Assembly (NCBI RefSeq): GCF_030657335.1
Contig: NZ_CP131039.1
Span: 2,000,501-2,064,500, forward strand
Origin: Croceibacterium aestuarii
GTDB taxonomy: Bacteria > Pseudomonadota > Alphaproteobacteria > Sphingomonadales > Sphingomonadaceae
DNA: 64,000 nt
Direction of reading: 5' to 3'
Both the position numbers and the translations under genes were made by a program. Shown here one piece after another: positions 48,194 through 57,766 of the stretch (positions are counted from its first letter, which is position 1; every line of letters begins with the position of its first letter). The notes under the pieces are model-generated. The model worked only from the letters and a program-made list of their open reading frames with translations. It was not told the DNA's origin and made no database searches.

Positions 48194-49129
48194 ATGAGAG
48201 CTTTCATCTTCCCCGGCCAGGGCAGTCAGAAGGTCGGCATGGGTGCCGAACTGGCCGCGGCAAGCCCCGCGGCGCGCGAGGTGTTTGAGGAAGTGGACGA
48301 GGCGCTTGGCCAGAAGCTGTTCGCGGTCATGCGCGAGGGTCCCGAAGACCAGCTCATGCTGACCGAAAATGCCCAGCCGGCGATCATGGCCAATGCCATC
48401 GCCACGCTGAAGGTGCTGGCGCGCGATTTCAGCGTGCAGCTGCTCGATAAGGCGGACTGCGTCGCGGGGCACAGCCTGGGCGAATATACCGCGCTGGCGG
48501 CAATAGGGGCCTTTTCGCTGAGCGACACTGCGCGGCTGCTCAAGTTGCGCGGGCAGGCGATGCAGGCGGCGGTCCCGGTCGGCAAGGGTGCGATGTGCGC
48601 GTTGCTCGGCGCCGACATCGACAAGGCCAGCGATCTGGCCGCCGCTGCCGCGGAGGGCGAGGTCTGCGAGGTCGCAAACGACAACGATCCCGGCCAGGTC
48701 GTGCTTTCGGGCAGCAAGGACGCGATCGAACGCGCCGTGGCGATGGCCAAGGATTTCGGCATCAAGCGCGGCGTGCTGCTGCCGGTTTCGGCGCCGTTCC
48801 ACTGTTCGCTGATGCAGCCCGCCGCCGAAGCGATGGACGAGGCGCTGACCAAGACCCCGCCGAGCGCATTCCACCTGCCGCTCTACGCCAACGTCACCGC
48901 CGCGGAAGTTTCCGACCCGGCGGCCGAGCGCAAGCTGCTGGTCGAACAGGTCACCGGCAGGGTCCGCTGGCGCGAGAGCGTCATCGCAATGAAGGCCGCA
49001 GGGGTGGAGCATTTCGTCGAGCTGGGCGGCAAGGTCCTCGGCCCGATGGTCGGGCGCACGGTGGACGATGTCACGGTCACCAGCGTAGTGACGATGGCCG
49101 ACCTCGAAGCCCTGGCGAAGGAAATCTAA
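48194..49129 (+). CDS. fabD: Malonyl-CoA:ACP transacylase
   Basis: The 311-residue protein has FPGQGSQKVGMG, the catalytic Ser in AGHSLGEYTAL, the malonate-binding Arg in LLKLRGQAMQ and His in SAPFHCSLM. It loads malonate onto acyl carrier protein for fatty acid synthesis. AAAGGAG precedes the ATG. fabG follows two bases downstream. Confidence 0.97.
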   Translation: MRAFIFPGQGSQKVGMGAELAAASPAAREVFEEVDEALGQKLFAVMREGPEDQLMLTENAQPAIMANAIATLKVLARDFSVQLLDKADCVAGHSLGEYTALAAIGAFSLSDTARLLKLRGQAMQAAVPVGKGAMCALLGADIDKASDLAAAAAEGEVCEVANDNDPGQVVLSGSKDAIERAVAMAKDFGIKRGVLLPVSAPFHCSLMQPAAEAMDEALTKTPPSAFHLPLYANVTAAEVSDPAAERKLLVEQVTGRVRWRESVIAMKAAGVEHFVELGGKVLGPMVGRTVDDVTVTSVVTMADLEALAKEI

Positions 49130-49131
49130 GC

Positions 49132-49893
49132 ATGTTCGACCTGACTGGAATGACCGCCCTCGTCACCGGCGCCAGCGGCGGGATCGGTTCGGCGATCGCC
49201 AAGGCGCTGGCGGGCCAGGGCGCCCGCCTGGCGATTTCGGGCTCGAACAGCTCCAAGCTGCGCTCTTTCCGCGAGGAGCTCAACGACAGCTACAAGCACG
49301 ACGCCGGGGCGCACGTCGAAATCACCTGCGACCTATCGGACACCAACCAGGTCGAGGAACTGATCCCGGCTGCCGTCGACACGCTCGGCCAGATCGATAT
49401 CCTGGTGAACAACGCCGGGGTAACGCGCGATAACCTCGCCATGCGGATGAAGGACGAGGAGTGGGACGCGGTCATCAAGATCAACCTCGAGGCCGCCTTC
49501 CGCCTGATGCGGGCCAGCGCCAGGCCAATGATGAAAGCGCGCTTCGGGCGCATCGTGACGATTACCAGCGTCGTCGGGGCGACCGGCAACCCGGGGCAGA
49601 TGAACTACGCCGCGGCCAAGGCCGGCCTCGTCGGCATGACCAAGAGCTTCGCGCAGGAAGTCGCCAGCCGCGGGATCACAGCCAACTGCGTCGCGCCCGG
49701 CTTCATCCGGACCGCGATGACCGAAGTGCTGCCCGATGCGCAGAAGGAGGCGCTCAACGCGCGCATCCCGATGGGCCGCATGGGCGAGGGCCCGGACATC
49801 GGTGCGGCGGTTGCCTACCTCGCCAGCAGGGAAGCGGGCTACGTCACCGGGCAGGTGCTGCACGTCAACGGCGGCATGGCGATGTTCTCCTGA
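49132..49893 (+). CDS. fabG: 3-oxoacyl-ACP reductase
   Basis: The 253-residue SDR protein has the NADPH loop TGASGGIGSAIA, NNAGVTRDNL, catalytic Ser in ITSVVGATG, Tyr and Lys in MNYAAAKAG, and the end VTGQVLHVNGGMAM. It reduces 3-oxoacyl-ACP in fatty acid elongation. Its place directly after fabD supports FabG over other SDR roles. Confidence 0.96.
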   Translation: MFDLTGMTALVTGASGGIGSAIAKALAGQGARLAISGSNSSKLRSFREELNDSYKHDAGAHVEITCDLSDTNQVEELIPAAVDTLGQIDILVNNAGVTRDNLAMRMKDEEWDAVIKINLEAAFRLMRASARPMMKARFGRIVTITSVVGATGNPGQMNYAAAKAGLVGMTKSFAQEVASRGITANCVAPGFIRTAMTEVLPDAQKEALNARIPMGRMGEGPDIGAAVAYLASREAGYVTGQVLHVNGGMAMFS

Positions 49894-50075
49894 TCGCCTC
49901 GCTTAGGCATGTTATCCCCAGTTTAGCCCCTGAGAGGGCCTGTCAGCCTTGCCGCCTAAGTCCCTTTCGCTAAGGGTAAGGAACAGTTTTCCGGCGCTCA
50001 TGGGCGATTCCGGCCAGGCTCGGTCACTTGGTGAATCACTTTGGGGGGCGCGCAGATGGGGTTAAAGACGGACCG

Positions 50076-51212
50076 ATGAAGGCCACAATCGAACGCGCCA
50101 AGCTGCTACGCTGCCTGTCCCACGTGCAGTCGGTGGTGGAACGGCGCAACACGATCCCGATCCTCTCCAACGTTCTGATCGAGGCCTCGAAGGACGGGCT
50201 GGTCAAGATCATGGCGACCGACCTCGATTTGCAGGTCATCGAGAGCCTCGACGCGGTTTCGGTCGAGAGCGAGGGGGCGATCACCGTATCGGCCCACCTG
50301 CTGTTCGACATCGCCCGCAAGCTGCCCGACGGCAGCCAGGTCAGTTTCGAAACTGCCGACAACCGCATGACGGTCAAGGCCGGGCGCAGCCGCTTCCAGC
50401 TGCCGACGCTGCCGCGTGACGATTTCCCGACCATTGTCGAAGGCGACCTGCCGACCAGCTTCGAGATACCGGCCAAGACCCTGGCCGAGCTCATCGATCG
50501 TACGCGCTTCGCCATTTCGACCGAGGAAACCCGCTACTACCTCAACGGCATCTTTCTGCACGTCTCCGACGAAGCCGGCAGCGCGGGTCCCGTGCTCAAG
50601 GCCGCGGCGACCGACGGCCACCGGCTCGCCCGTTTTACCTTGCCGCGCCCCGAGGGCGCTGAAGGCATGCCGGACGTGATCGTGCCGCGAAAGGCCGTGG
50701 CCGAACTGCGCAAGCTGCTCGACGAATCGCTCGACGGGAACGTCGAAATCGACCTCTCGGCGAGCAAGATTCGCTTCACCCTCGGCGGCGAGGGTGGGGT
50801 GGTCCTTACCAGCAAACTGATCGACGGTACCTTTCCCGATTATTCCCGCGTTATTCCAACGGGTAACGACAAGCTTCTCAAGCTCGATCCGAAGTCTTTC
50901 TACGCGGGCGTCGACCGCGTCGCGACCATCGCCACCGAGCGCACCCGCGCCGTGAAGATGGGGCTCGAACCGGACAAGGTCACGCTCTCGGTGACCAGCC
51001 CGGACAACGGCACGGCGGCCGAGGAAATCGCCGCCGACTACAAGTCCGAAGGTTTCGAGATCGGCTTCAACGCCAATTATCTCAAGGACATCCTCGGCCA
51101 GTTCGACAGCGACACGGTCGAACTGCACCTCGCCGATGCCGGCGCCCCGACGTTGATCCGCGAGAACGAGAAAAGCCAGGCGCTTTACGTGCTCATGCCG
51201 ATGCGGGTCTAA
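50076..51212 (+). CDS. dnaN: DNA polymerase III beta subunit (sliding clamp)
   Basis: The 378-residue protein has the clamp sequence pattern in three similar domains (MKATIERAKLLRCLSHVQSV, LPTLPRDDFPTI, TEETRYYLNGIFLH, ATDGHRLARF) and ends in the usual LYVLMPMRV. It holds the polymerase on DNA. ATG 50076 is chosen over the frame opening at 50028 by family fit. It is not beside dnaA here. Its stop overlaps the convergent reductase stop by four bases. The 182 bases before it contain no gene. Confidence 0.97.
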   Translation: MKATIERAKLLRCLSHVQSVVERRNTIPILSNVLIEASKDGLVKIMATDLDLQVIESLDAVSVESEGAITVSAHLLFDIARKLPDGSQVSFETADNRMTVKAGRSRFQLPTLPRDDFPTIVEGDLPTSFEIPAKTLAELIDRTRFAISTEETRYYLNGIFLHVSDEAGSAGPVLKAAATDGHRLARFTLPRPEGAEGMPDVIVPRKAVAELRKLLDESLDGNVEIDLSASKIRFTLGGEGGVVLTSKLIDGTFPDYSRVIPTGNDKLLKLDPKSFYAGVDRVATIATERTRAVKMGLEPDKVTLSVTSPDNGTAAEEIAADYKSEGFEIGFNANYLKDILGQFDSDTVELHLADAGAPTLIRENEKSQALYVLMPMRV

Positions 51213-52525
51213 CCCCGCGCTCTGATCATTGCCTCGATATCGACGAACTTCTCGCGCGGCGCGCCTTCGCGGGCGGCGCGTTCCTCGGCCTCTTCGATCT
51301 TCTTCCATTCGCGGAAGGTGACCACTTCCAGCCCGCGCTCCGCCGCCAGCGCGTCGAAGCCTTCGCGGCCGGGCTTGTCGGCGCGGCCCAGCACGCCCGC
51401 GGCAATGTCCTCGCCGATCTTCTCGACCACCGAGGCCCCGTCGGGCCGGTTGGTGCCGATCGTCCCGCTCGGTCCGCGCCGGGCCCAGCCGACACAGTAG
51501 AGGCCGGGCATGATGCGGCCCTCGTCGTTGGCGAAGCGTCCGGCGCGCTCGTCGAACGGGACGTCGGGAATCGGCGCGGTGCGGTAACCAATGCAGCTAA
51601 CCACGATGCTGGCGGGAACGCGGTAGGTCTCGCCAGTGCCCGCGGCGCGCCCGGCCACGACCTCGGTGCGCTCGACCTCGATCGCTTCGACGCTGCCCTC
51701 GCCGAACAGCGCCACGGGTTGCGCGAAAAAATCGAACTCGATGGCGATGCGCTTTTCGGCCCGGATGTGTTCGGGCACCGCGGCAAAGCTGCGCAACAGT
51801 GTGACCGACTTGCGCTGGCCCGGTTCGAGGATCGCGTCCGCGTCGAGCTCCGGCAGGTCGCGGGGGTCGACATGCGGCGCTGCCCGGTCGAGATCGCCCA
51901 GTTCGCCCAATTCCTTGGGCGTCATCATGATCTGGTGCGGTCCGCGCCGGCCGAGAATGACGATGCGCTCGAGCTTGGCGGCACAGAGCGCTTCGAGCGC
52001 GTGGCCGACGATGTCGCTGCCATCGAACTCGCAATCAGTCTTGGCGAGGATCCGCGCCACGTCGAGCGCGACGTTGCCCATGCCAATGACCACCGCGGTC
52101 TTGCCCGAGAGATCGGGATCGAGATCTGCGAACTGGGGGTGCCCGTTATACCAGCCGACGAAGGCCGCGCTGCCGAAAACGTTGCGCAGATCGGCGCCCG
52201 GTATGTCGAGATCGCGGTCGTGCGGGGCGCCGGTGGCGAGCACGATCGCATCGTACAGGCGGGCCAACTCGGGTATCGTCACATCGCGCCCGACGGCGAC
52301 ATTGCCGACGAAGCGGACATTCTCGGTCAAGGCTGTCTTCTCGTAGCGGCGGGAAACGCCCTTGATCGACTGGTGGTCTGGCGCGACGCCGGTCCGGATC
52401 AGGCCGTAGGGAACGGGGAGGCGGTCGAACACGTCGACCCGGATGTCGTCGCCGAAGGTCTTCTGAGCCGCTTCGGCGGTGTAGTACCCGGCCGGACCGG
52501 ATCCGATAATGGCGATGTGGCGCAT
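51209..52525 (-). CDS. Ferredoxin-NADP reductase, adrenodoxin reductase-like (FprA type)
   Basis: The 438-residue flavoprotein has an FAD loop (IAIIGSGPAGYYTAEAAQK), PVPYGLIRTGVAPDHQ, the NADPH loop VVIGMGNVALDVARIL and the C-terminal GWARRGPSGTIGTN. These are hallmarks of the adrenodoxin reductase/FprA group, which passes electrons from NADPH to ferredoxins. The partner ferredoxin is not in the window. GGGGAGGAG precedes the start at 52525. Confidence 0.92.
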   Translation of the reverse strand: MRHIAIIGSGPAGYYTAEAAQKTFGDDIRVDVFDRLPVPYGLIRTGVAPDHQSIKGVSRRYEKTALTENVRFVGNVAVGRDVTIPELARLYDAIVLATGAPHDRDLDIPGADLRNVFGSAAFVGWYNGHPQFADLDPDLSGKTAVVIGMGNVALDVARILAKTDCEFDGSDIVGHALEALCAAKLERIVILGRRGPHQIMMTPKELGELGDLDRAAPHVDPRDLPELDADAILEPGQRKSVTLLRSFAAVPEHIRAEKRIAIEFDFFAQPVALFGEGSVEAIEVERTEVVAGRAAGTGETYRVPASIVVSCIGYRTAPIPDVPFDERAGRFANDEGRIMPGLYCVGWARRGPSGTIGTNRPDGASVVEKIGEDIAAGVLGRADKPGREGFDALAAERGLEVVTFREWKKIEEAEERAAREGAPREKFVDIEAMIRARG

Positions 52526-52650
52526 GATGCTCCTCCCCGCCGTGAGCTTATCCGCGCTGTACCGCACTGCAAGGCCGGGCTGCACAATTCTCCGCTTTGA
52601 CGAAGTGATCGCTTAACCGTTTTTCAAAGCGAAGCGCGCATGAGAGCGGC

Positions 52651-55377
52651 ATGGATCGGTCCCAGCAACTTGCACGTCGCGAGGCAGCACCTGCTGCGTC
52701 AGACGAGGCGGCGCTTGAGCGTACCGAATCCGCCCCCCGCACCGGCCGCTCGAAACGCCCGAAGAAGCCTGATGAAGAGCGTCGGAACAAAGCCCGCAGG
52801 ACGCCCGATGGATCGCGGCTCGGCACGGCGAGAGCGGCCGCACCGAGCGGCGGCACCTGGCTACCCAGCAACTGGCCGTGGCTCCCGGCGGCTATGGCCT
52901 TCGCGATAACGCTTGGCCTATTCCTCGGCGACGGTCGGCTGCCGGCGCCAAGCCTTCTGCTCGGCGGCGCGGCGATCGTCGCGACCCTGCTGCGCGGCAA
53001 GGCGCGGGCAACCGAGTGCGCGCTCGAAGGCGTTCGAGGCGCGGCGGTCGCAATTGCGGCGGTGGTCGTCCCGCTCATGCTGTTCGCCCTCGCGGTCCAC
53101 GGCTGGGTTGCCGCTGGCGGCCTGTCGCAGAATGCCGCGACTGCCTTGCTCGTGCTCGTCGCGGTCGTAGCCGCAGTCTATTCCCGCCGGCATCCGGCGC
53201 TGCTGGTGCTGTCGCAAGCCGCTCTGTGGCTTCCGCCCGCGATCATAGACGTGTCCCGGGAAAGTCTTGCCGGTCTCGCGGCGGGCCTGGTGCTCTCGCT
53301 CCTCGCCGGCCGCGAACAGGTTGCGATCGATCACGAGGAAGAGCTGAAACGGCAGGCGCGCGAGCGCGCCCAGTCGCGCGCGCGGGACATTCTCGCCGAA
53401 TACGAGGAAACCGGGCAGGGGTGGTTCTGGGAAACTGACCGCCGCTCGCAATTGACCTATATTTCAGAGCCGGTGGCCGCCCAGCTCGGGTGTACCCCCG
53501 AGCAGCTGATCGGACGCCCGCTCAAGGCCCTGTTCGATCTGAAGAGGGGACAGGAGGGCGAGCGAACGCTCACGTTCCACCTCCTGGCTCGCTCGGCGTT
53601 TCAGGAGATTCCCGTTCGCGCCGCACTCTCCGGTGAGGAGGAGCGGTGGTGGTCCGTCAGCGGACGGCCGATTTACGACCATTTCGACAACTTCGTCGGC
53701 TTTCGCGGCTCAGGCACCGACTTGACCGAGAAGCGGCGCAGCCAGGAGGACGCGACGCGGCTCGCCAGGTTCGATTCGCTGACCGGGCTGGCGAATCGGT
53801 TCCAGATGGCTCAGTCGCTCGAGAAGATTCTGGCTTCGCCGCAGGAGATGCATCGCTGCTGCGCGGTTTTCCTGCTCGATCTCGATCGCTTCAAGCAGAT
53901 CAACGACACGCTCGGTCACCCGGCCGGCGACGCGCTGCTCAAGCAGGTTGCGCAGCGGCTCGAGCGCACCATCGGGCAGATGGGCAAGGTGGGGCGGCTC
54001 GGCGGCGACGAGTTCAAGGTGATCATTCCCAACAGGGTCGAGCGGCGCCGCCTGGGCGAGGTTGCGGAGAGGATCATTCATTCGCTGTCCATGCCCTACG
54101 CGCTCGACGGGCATACCGCGGTCATCGGCGCGTCGGTGGGAATCGCCATCGCTCCGACCGACGGCACGACCAGCGAAGAACTGATCCGCAACGCCGACCT
54201 TGCGCTCTATGCCGCCAAGGATGGCGGACGCGGGCGGTTCCACTTCTACGCGCAGGAACTTCATGCCGAGGCCGAATCCAGGGCTGAACTGGAAAAAGAT
54301 CTGCGCCTTGCCATCGTCAACGGCCAGCTCGCCATGCACTATCAGCCCGTCGTCGCGACGGCGAGCGAGACGATTGCCGGATTCGAGGCCCTGATGCGCT
54401 GGGAGCATCCCGAAAAGGGCTGGATCTCGCCCGAAAAATTCATCGCCATCGCCGAGGATAGCGGATTGATCCAGCAGATGGGCGAATGGGCGCTGAGGAC
54501 GGCGTGCAAGGACCTCTCGCGCTGGCCCGAAGAAGTGCGCTGCGCGGTCAACGTGTCGCCGCTCCAGTTCGCGAACCGCAACCTGCCGGCCATCGTCACC
54601 AACGCGATCGCTCAAGCAGGGATCGATCCCTCGCGCCTCGAGCTGGAGATTACAGAGAGCGTCTTCCTCAACGACGACGAGAGCACCGAGGCGATGTTCG
54701 CTGCGCTCAAGGGCATTGGCGTACGCCTGGCGCTCGACGATTTCGGCACGGGCTACTCGTCGCTCGGCTATTTGAAGAAGGCGCCGTTCGACAAGATCAA
54801 GATCGACCAGAGCTTCGTGCGCGGTGCGACCGAGCCGGGGAGCCGCAACGGAGCGATCATCGCTTCGATCTCGAGCCTCGCCCAGGTTCTTGGCATGGAT
54901 ACCACGGCCGAAGGCGTCGAGACGCTCGATGAGCTCGATCTGGTGCGCATGCATGGGTGCAGTCACGTTCAGGGGTACATCTACGAACGGCCGCTAGATG
55001 GCGAAGCAGCGACTCGCCGACTGGCTGTCGGTCTCACCGCGGTGGCTCAGGGGCCACGCTCGGCGCGCGCGCCGCGTCAGACGACGTTGCGCAAGGTCGT
55101 GCTCGACCATCAGGGGCAGATCTACAACGGAACCGTTCGCAACATCTCGGTCGGCGGGGCGTTGATCGAAGGACTCTGGAACGTGCCGCCCGGGACGGTC
55201 TTCCAGATCCAGCTCTCCAAGGAAGTCAGCGTGACCGCCACCACGCGCTGGTCGGTAAACGATCGCATGGGTGTGGAGTTCGCGTCCCCGATCGCGCGCG
55301 AGAAAGATGGCCGCTTCGCCGGGTTCGGCGAGCGCCGGGCCGGCATGCAGCCGGCGCTCCTGCGCAAGACCGGCTGA
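52651..55377 (+). CDS. Membrane-bound PAS-GGDEF-EAL-PilZ c-di-GMP protein
   Basis: The 908-residue protein has a basic N-terminus, about six membrane helices (roughly residues 78-220), a PAS domain (about 250-370, QGWFWETDRRSQLTYISE), a GGDEF domain with intact GGDEF at 451-455, an EAL domain with intact EAL at 579-581 and conserved LDDFGTGYSSL, and a C-terminal PilZ domain (RNISVGGALIEG). It could both make and break c-di-GMP under PAS control, with PilZ as product sensor. Which activity dominates cannot be read. A close paralogue follows 56 bases downstream. Confidence 0.95.
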   Translation: MDRSQQLARREAAPAASDEAALERTESAPRTGRSKRPKKPDEERRNKARRTPDGSRLGTARAAAPSGGTWLPSNWPWLPAAMAFAITLGLFLGDGRLPAPSLLLGGAAIVATLLRGKARATECALEGVRGAAVAIAAVVVPLMLFALAVHGWVAAGGLSQNAATALLVLVAVVAAVYSRRHPALLVLSQAALWLPPAIIDVSRESLAGLAAGLVLSLLAGREQVAIDHEEELKRQARERAQSRARDILAEYEETGQGWFWETDRRSQLTYISEPVAAQLGCTPEQLIGRPLKALFDLKRGQEGERTLTFHLLARSAFQEIPVRAALSGEEERWWSVSGRPIYDHFDNFVGFRGSGTDLTEKRRSQEDATRLARFDSLTGLANRFQMAQSLEKILASPQEMHRCCAVFLLDLDRFKQINDTLGHPAGDALLKQVAQRLERTIGQMGKVGRLGGDEFKVIIPNRVERRRLGEVAERIIHSLSMPYALDGHTAVIGASVGIAIAPTDGTTSEELIRNADLALYAAKDGGRGRFHFYAQELHAEAESRAELEKDLRLAIVNGQLAMHYQPVVATASETIAGFEALMRWEHPEKGWISPEKFIAIAEDSGLIQQMGEWALRTACKDLSRWPEEVRCAVNVSPLQFANRNLPAIVTNAIAQAGIDPSRLELEITESVFLNDDESTEAMFAALKGIGVRLALDDFGTGYSSLGYLKKAPFDKIKIDQSFVRGATEPGSRNGAIIASISSLAQVLGMDTTAEGVETLDELDLVRMHGCSHVQGYIYERPLDGEAATRRLAVGLTAVAQGPRSARAPRQTTLRKVVLDHQGQIYNGTVRNISVGGALIEGLWNVPPGTVFQIQLSKEVSVTATTRWSVNDRMGVEFASPIAREKDGRFAGFGERRAGMQPALLRKTG

Positions 55378-55433
55378 CGTGCATGCTCCGGCAGCAGTCC
55401 ACTTAGCACTTATTTAAGCCAAAGCGGCTACCC

Positions 55434-57722
55434 GTGGGTGTCAACCAGCAGTCGCGCCAAGACGACTTGTTCGGAGGTGTTTCGAATATCATGGCAGTGC
55501 GCGGATTCCTCAGAGGCATCGGCGGCAAGAACGCTATGCCGCAGGGCGCGTCTGCCGACGGTTCCGAACGCCCATTGAAGCCGATTGCAATGGGCGACGG
55601 GGCAACGCGCCTGCAGCTTCTCGACGAGTTCGAGGCCGGCGGAATCGGCTGGTTCTGGGCGACCGACGACCAGAATCGCCTGATCTATCTCTCTCCGGCC
55701 GCGGCCGCGAACTTTCAGGTCAGTCACGAAGAACTGATCGGGCGGCCGCTGACGTCCTTGTTCACGCTCGAGAACGGCGAAGACGAAGAGGCCGCGGAGC
55801 GGCCGCTACCTTTCCTCATCAGCGCCCGCACCAAGTTTGCCAACATGACGGTTAAGGTCGATGCCGGCGGCGATCCTCGCTGGTGGACGATCAGCGGCAA
55901 GCCTTATCAGGATGCAAACGGCGTCTTCCTCGGCTATCGCGGCGGCGCCAAGGACATTACCGCGGATTTCGAACGCCAGCGCGACAACACCCGTGCCGCG
56001 CACTTCGACTCGCTCACCGGGCTGGCCAACCGCAATCGCATGACACGCAGGCTGACCGCCATTCTGACCGCGTACAAGGCGGCCAAGCGTTCGTGTGCGC
56101 TGCTGATGCTCGACCTCGACCGATTCAAGGCCGTAAACGACACGCTTGGCCATCCTGCCGGAGACGAACTGCTCAAGCAGGTTGCCCAGCGGCTCGAACG
56201 GATCGTCGGGCCCAAGGGGGAGATCGGCCGCCTCGGCGGTGACGAGTTTCAGGTCATCCTCCCCGATATCGACGATCGCGGCGACCTCGGCGAGCTTGCC
56301 CACCGCATCATTCAGATGATCTCGCAACCCTACTCGCTCGACGGGAGCAGGGCGATCATCGGCACTTCGGTCGGCATCGCTGTCGCCCCCTACGACGGGA
56401 TCGAACCGTCGGATCTGGTGAAGAGCGCCGACCTGGCGCTCTATGCCGCGAAGGGTGGTGGGCGCGGCCAATATCGCTTCTATTCGAACGACCTCAAGGA
56501 CAGCGCCCAGCAGCGCCGCGAGATCGAAGAAGACCTGCGCGACGCGCTGTCGCGCGGCGAACTGCGGATGTATTATCAGCCGGTCGTCTGCTCGCAGACT
56601 CACAAGGTGAAAGGCTTCGAGGCGCTGATGCGCTGGGAGCACCCCGAACGCGGGCCGATCAGCCCGGCAGTCTTCATCCCGATCGCCGAAGACTCCAACC
56701 TGATCATCGCACTGGGTGAATGGGCGATGCGTCAGGCGTGCGAGGACGCTGCGAAGTGGCCGGCCGACATGACAGTCTCGGTCAATGTCTCTGCGCAGCA
56801 GTTCTCGACGGACAGCCTGCCCGCGCTGGTCACGAATGCCTTGGCCTCGTCGGGTTTGAAGCCGCGCCGCCTCGAGCTTGAAATCACCGAAAGCGTGTTC
56901 ATGGGCGATGCCGCGACGACCGACGCGATGTTCGCCAAGCTGAAGAAGATCGGCGTACGCCTTGCGCTCGACGACTTCGGCACCGGTTACTCGTCGCTCG
57001 GCTACCTGCGCAAGGCGCCCTTCGACAAGATCAAGATCGACCAGAGTTTCGTGCGTGGCTCGACCGAGGACGACAATTCGAACTCGGCGATTATCGCCGC
57101 GATCGTCAGCCTGGCCGACGCGCTCGATATGGAAACGACCGCCGAGGGCGTTGAGGCGATGGACGAACTGGCGCTGGTCAAGAAGCGCGGGGCGACGCTC
57201 ATCCAAGGCTTCATTTTCTCGCGCGCCGTGCCGCAGGAGGAAGTGCTTGAGAAGCTCGCCGACGGCAATTTCGTCTATGAGCCCAACGGACCCGAGAAGC
57301 AGCGCTCGCAGCGCCGCACCTTGTTCCGCCGTATCGGTGTGATCCATGAGGACCACCGCTACGAAGCCGTCCTGCGCAATCTCTCGCGCACCGGAGCGAT
57401 GATCGAGGGCCTGCTCGAAGTGCCGGTCGGGACCGATCTCGTCCTCGATCTCGGCGAGGGCCAGCTCGCGATCTGCCGGGTGCGCCGCTCGCAAGATGCC
57501 ACGCAGGGTGTCGAGTTCGAAACCCCGCTGATCAGCGACGGGGCAGACGGCTTGTGCACGCGCCACCGCATCTCGCCCTATGCACTCGCCGCGGCCGGCA
57601 TGCCGCTCGCGGCGCTGCCACCGGGCCATTACGCGATGCCCGACCGGCGCGGGGCGAGGCCGACGGACAACCGCCGCTTCATGCAGGTCGACGTCGGCAT
57701 GGGCGCATCGCGCGCTGCATAA
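55434..57722 (+). CDS. Soluble PAS-GGDEF-EAL-PilZ c-di-GMP protein
   Basis: The 762-residue protein has no membrane segment. It has a PAS domain (GIGWFWATDDQNRLIYLSP), intact GGDEF at residues 268-272 in a standard cyclase core (LMLDLDRFKAVNDTLGHPAG), intact EAL at 396-398 with LDDFGTGYSSL, a PilZ domain (RNLSRTGAMIEGLL) and a tail of about 50 residues rich in Ala and Pro. It matches the upstream protein domain for domain from PAS to PilZ, so the two arose by tandem duplication. GTG 55434 is taken as start; ATG 55491 is an alternative. Confidence 0.94.
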   Translation: MGVNQQSRQDDLFGGVSNIMAVRGFLRGIGGKNAMPQGASADGSERPLKPIAMGDGATRLQLLDEFEAGGIGWFWATDDQNRLIYLSPAAAANFQVSHEELIGRPLTSLFTLENGEDEEAAERPLPFLISARTKFANMTVKVDAGGDPRWWTISGKPYQDANGVFLGYRGGAKDITADFERQRDNTRAAHFDSLTGLANRNRMTRRLTAILTAYKAAKRSCALLMLDLDRFKAVNDTLGHPAGDELLKQVAQRLERIVGPKGEIGRLGGDEFQVILPDIDDRGDLGELAHRIIQMISQPYSLDGSRAIIGTSVGIAVAPYDGIEPSDLVKSADLALYAAKGGGRGQYRFYSNDLKDSAQQRREIEEDLRDALSRGELRMYYQPVVCSQTHKVKGFEALMRWEHPERGPISPAVFIPIAEDSNLIIALGEWAMRQACEDAAKWPADMTVSVNVSAQQFSTDSLPALVTNALASSGLKPRRLELEITESVFMGDAATTDAMFAKLKKIGVRLALDDFGTGYSSLGYLRKAPFDKIKIDQSFVRGSTEDDNSNSAIIAAIVSLADALDMETTAEGVEAMDELALVKKRGATLIQGFIFSRAVPQEEVLEKLADGNFVYEPNGPEKQRSQRRTLFRRIGVIHEDHRYEAVLRNLSRTGAMIEGLLEVPVGTDLVLDLGEGQLAICRVRRSQDATQGVEFETPLISDGADGLCTRHRISPYALAAAGMPLAALPPGHYAMPDRRGARPTDNRRFMQVDVGMGASRAA

Positions 57723-57731
57723 CAGAGGCTG

Positions 57732-57760
57732 CTGACAGCGGGGCGGGGCGCGGCTAAGGG
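57732..57760 (+). promoter_or_regulatory. Candidate leaderless promoter of lepA
   Basis: CTGACA (57732-57737) and TAAGGG (57755-57760) are spaced by 17 bases, with the ATG six bases after the -10. No Shine-Dalgarno is evident. Confidence 0.35.
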
Positions 57761-57766
57761 CGGCGC

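Noticed and set aside
49912-49920. TTATCCCCA, one base from a DnaA box, upstream of dnaN
   Set aside because: A single near-match without an AT-rich stretch, further boxes or dnaA nearby does not support a replication origin.
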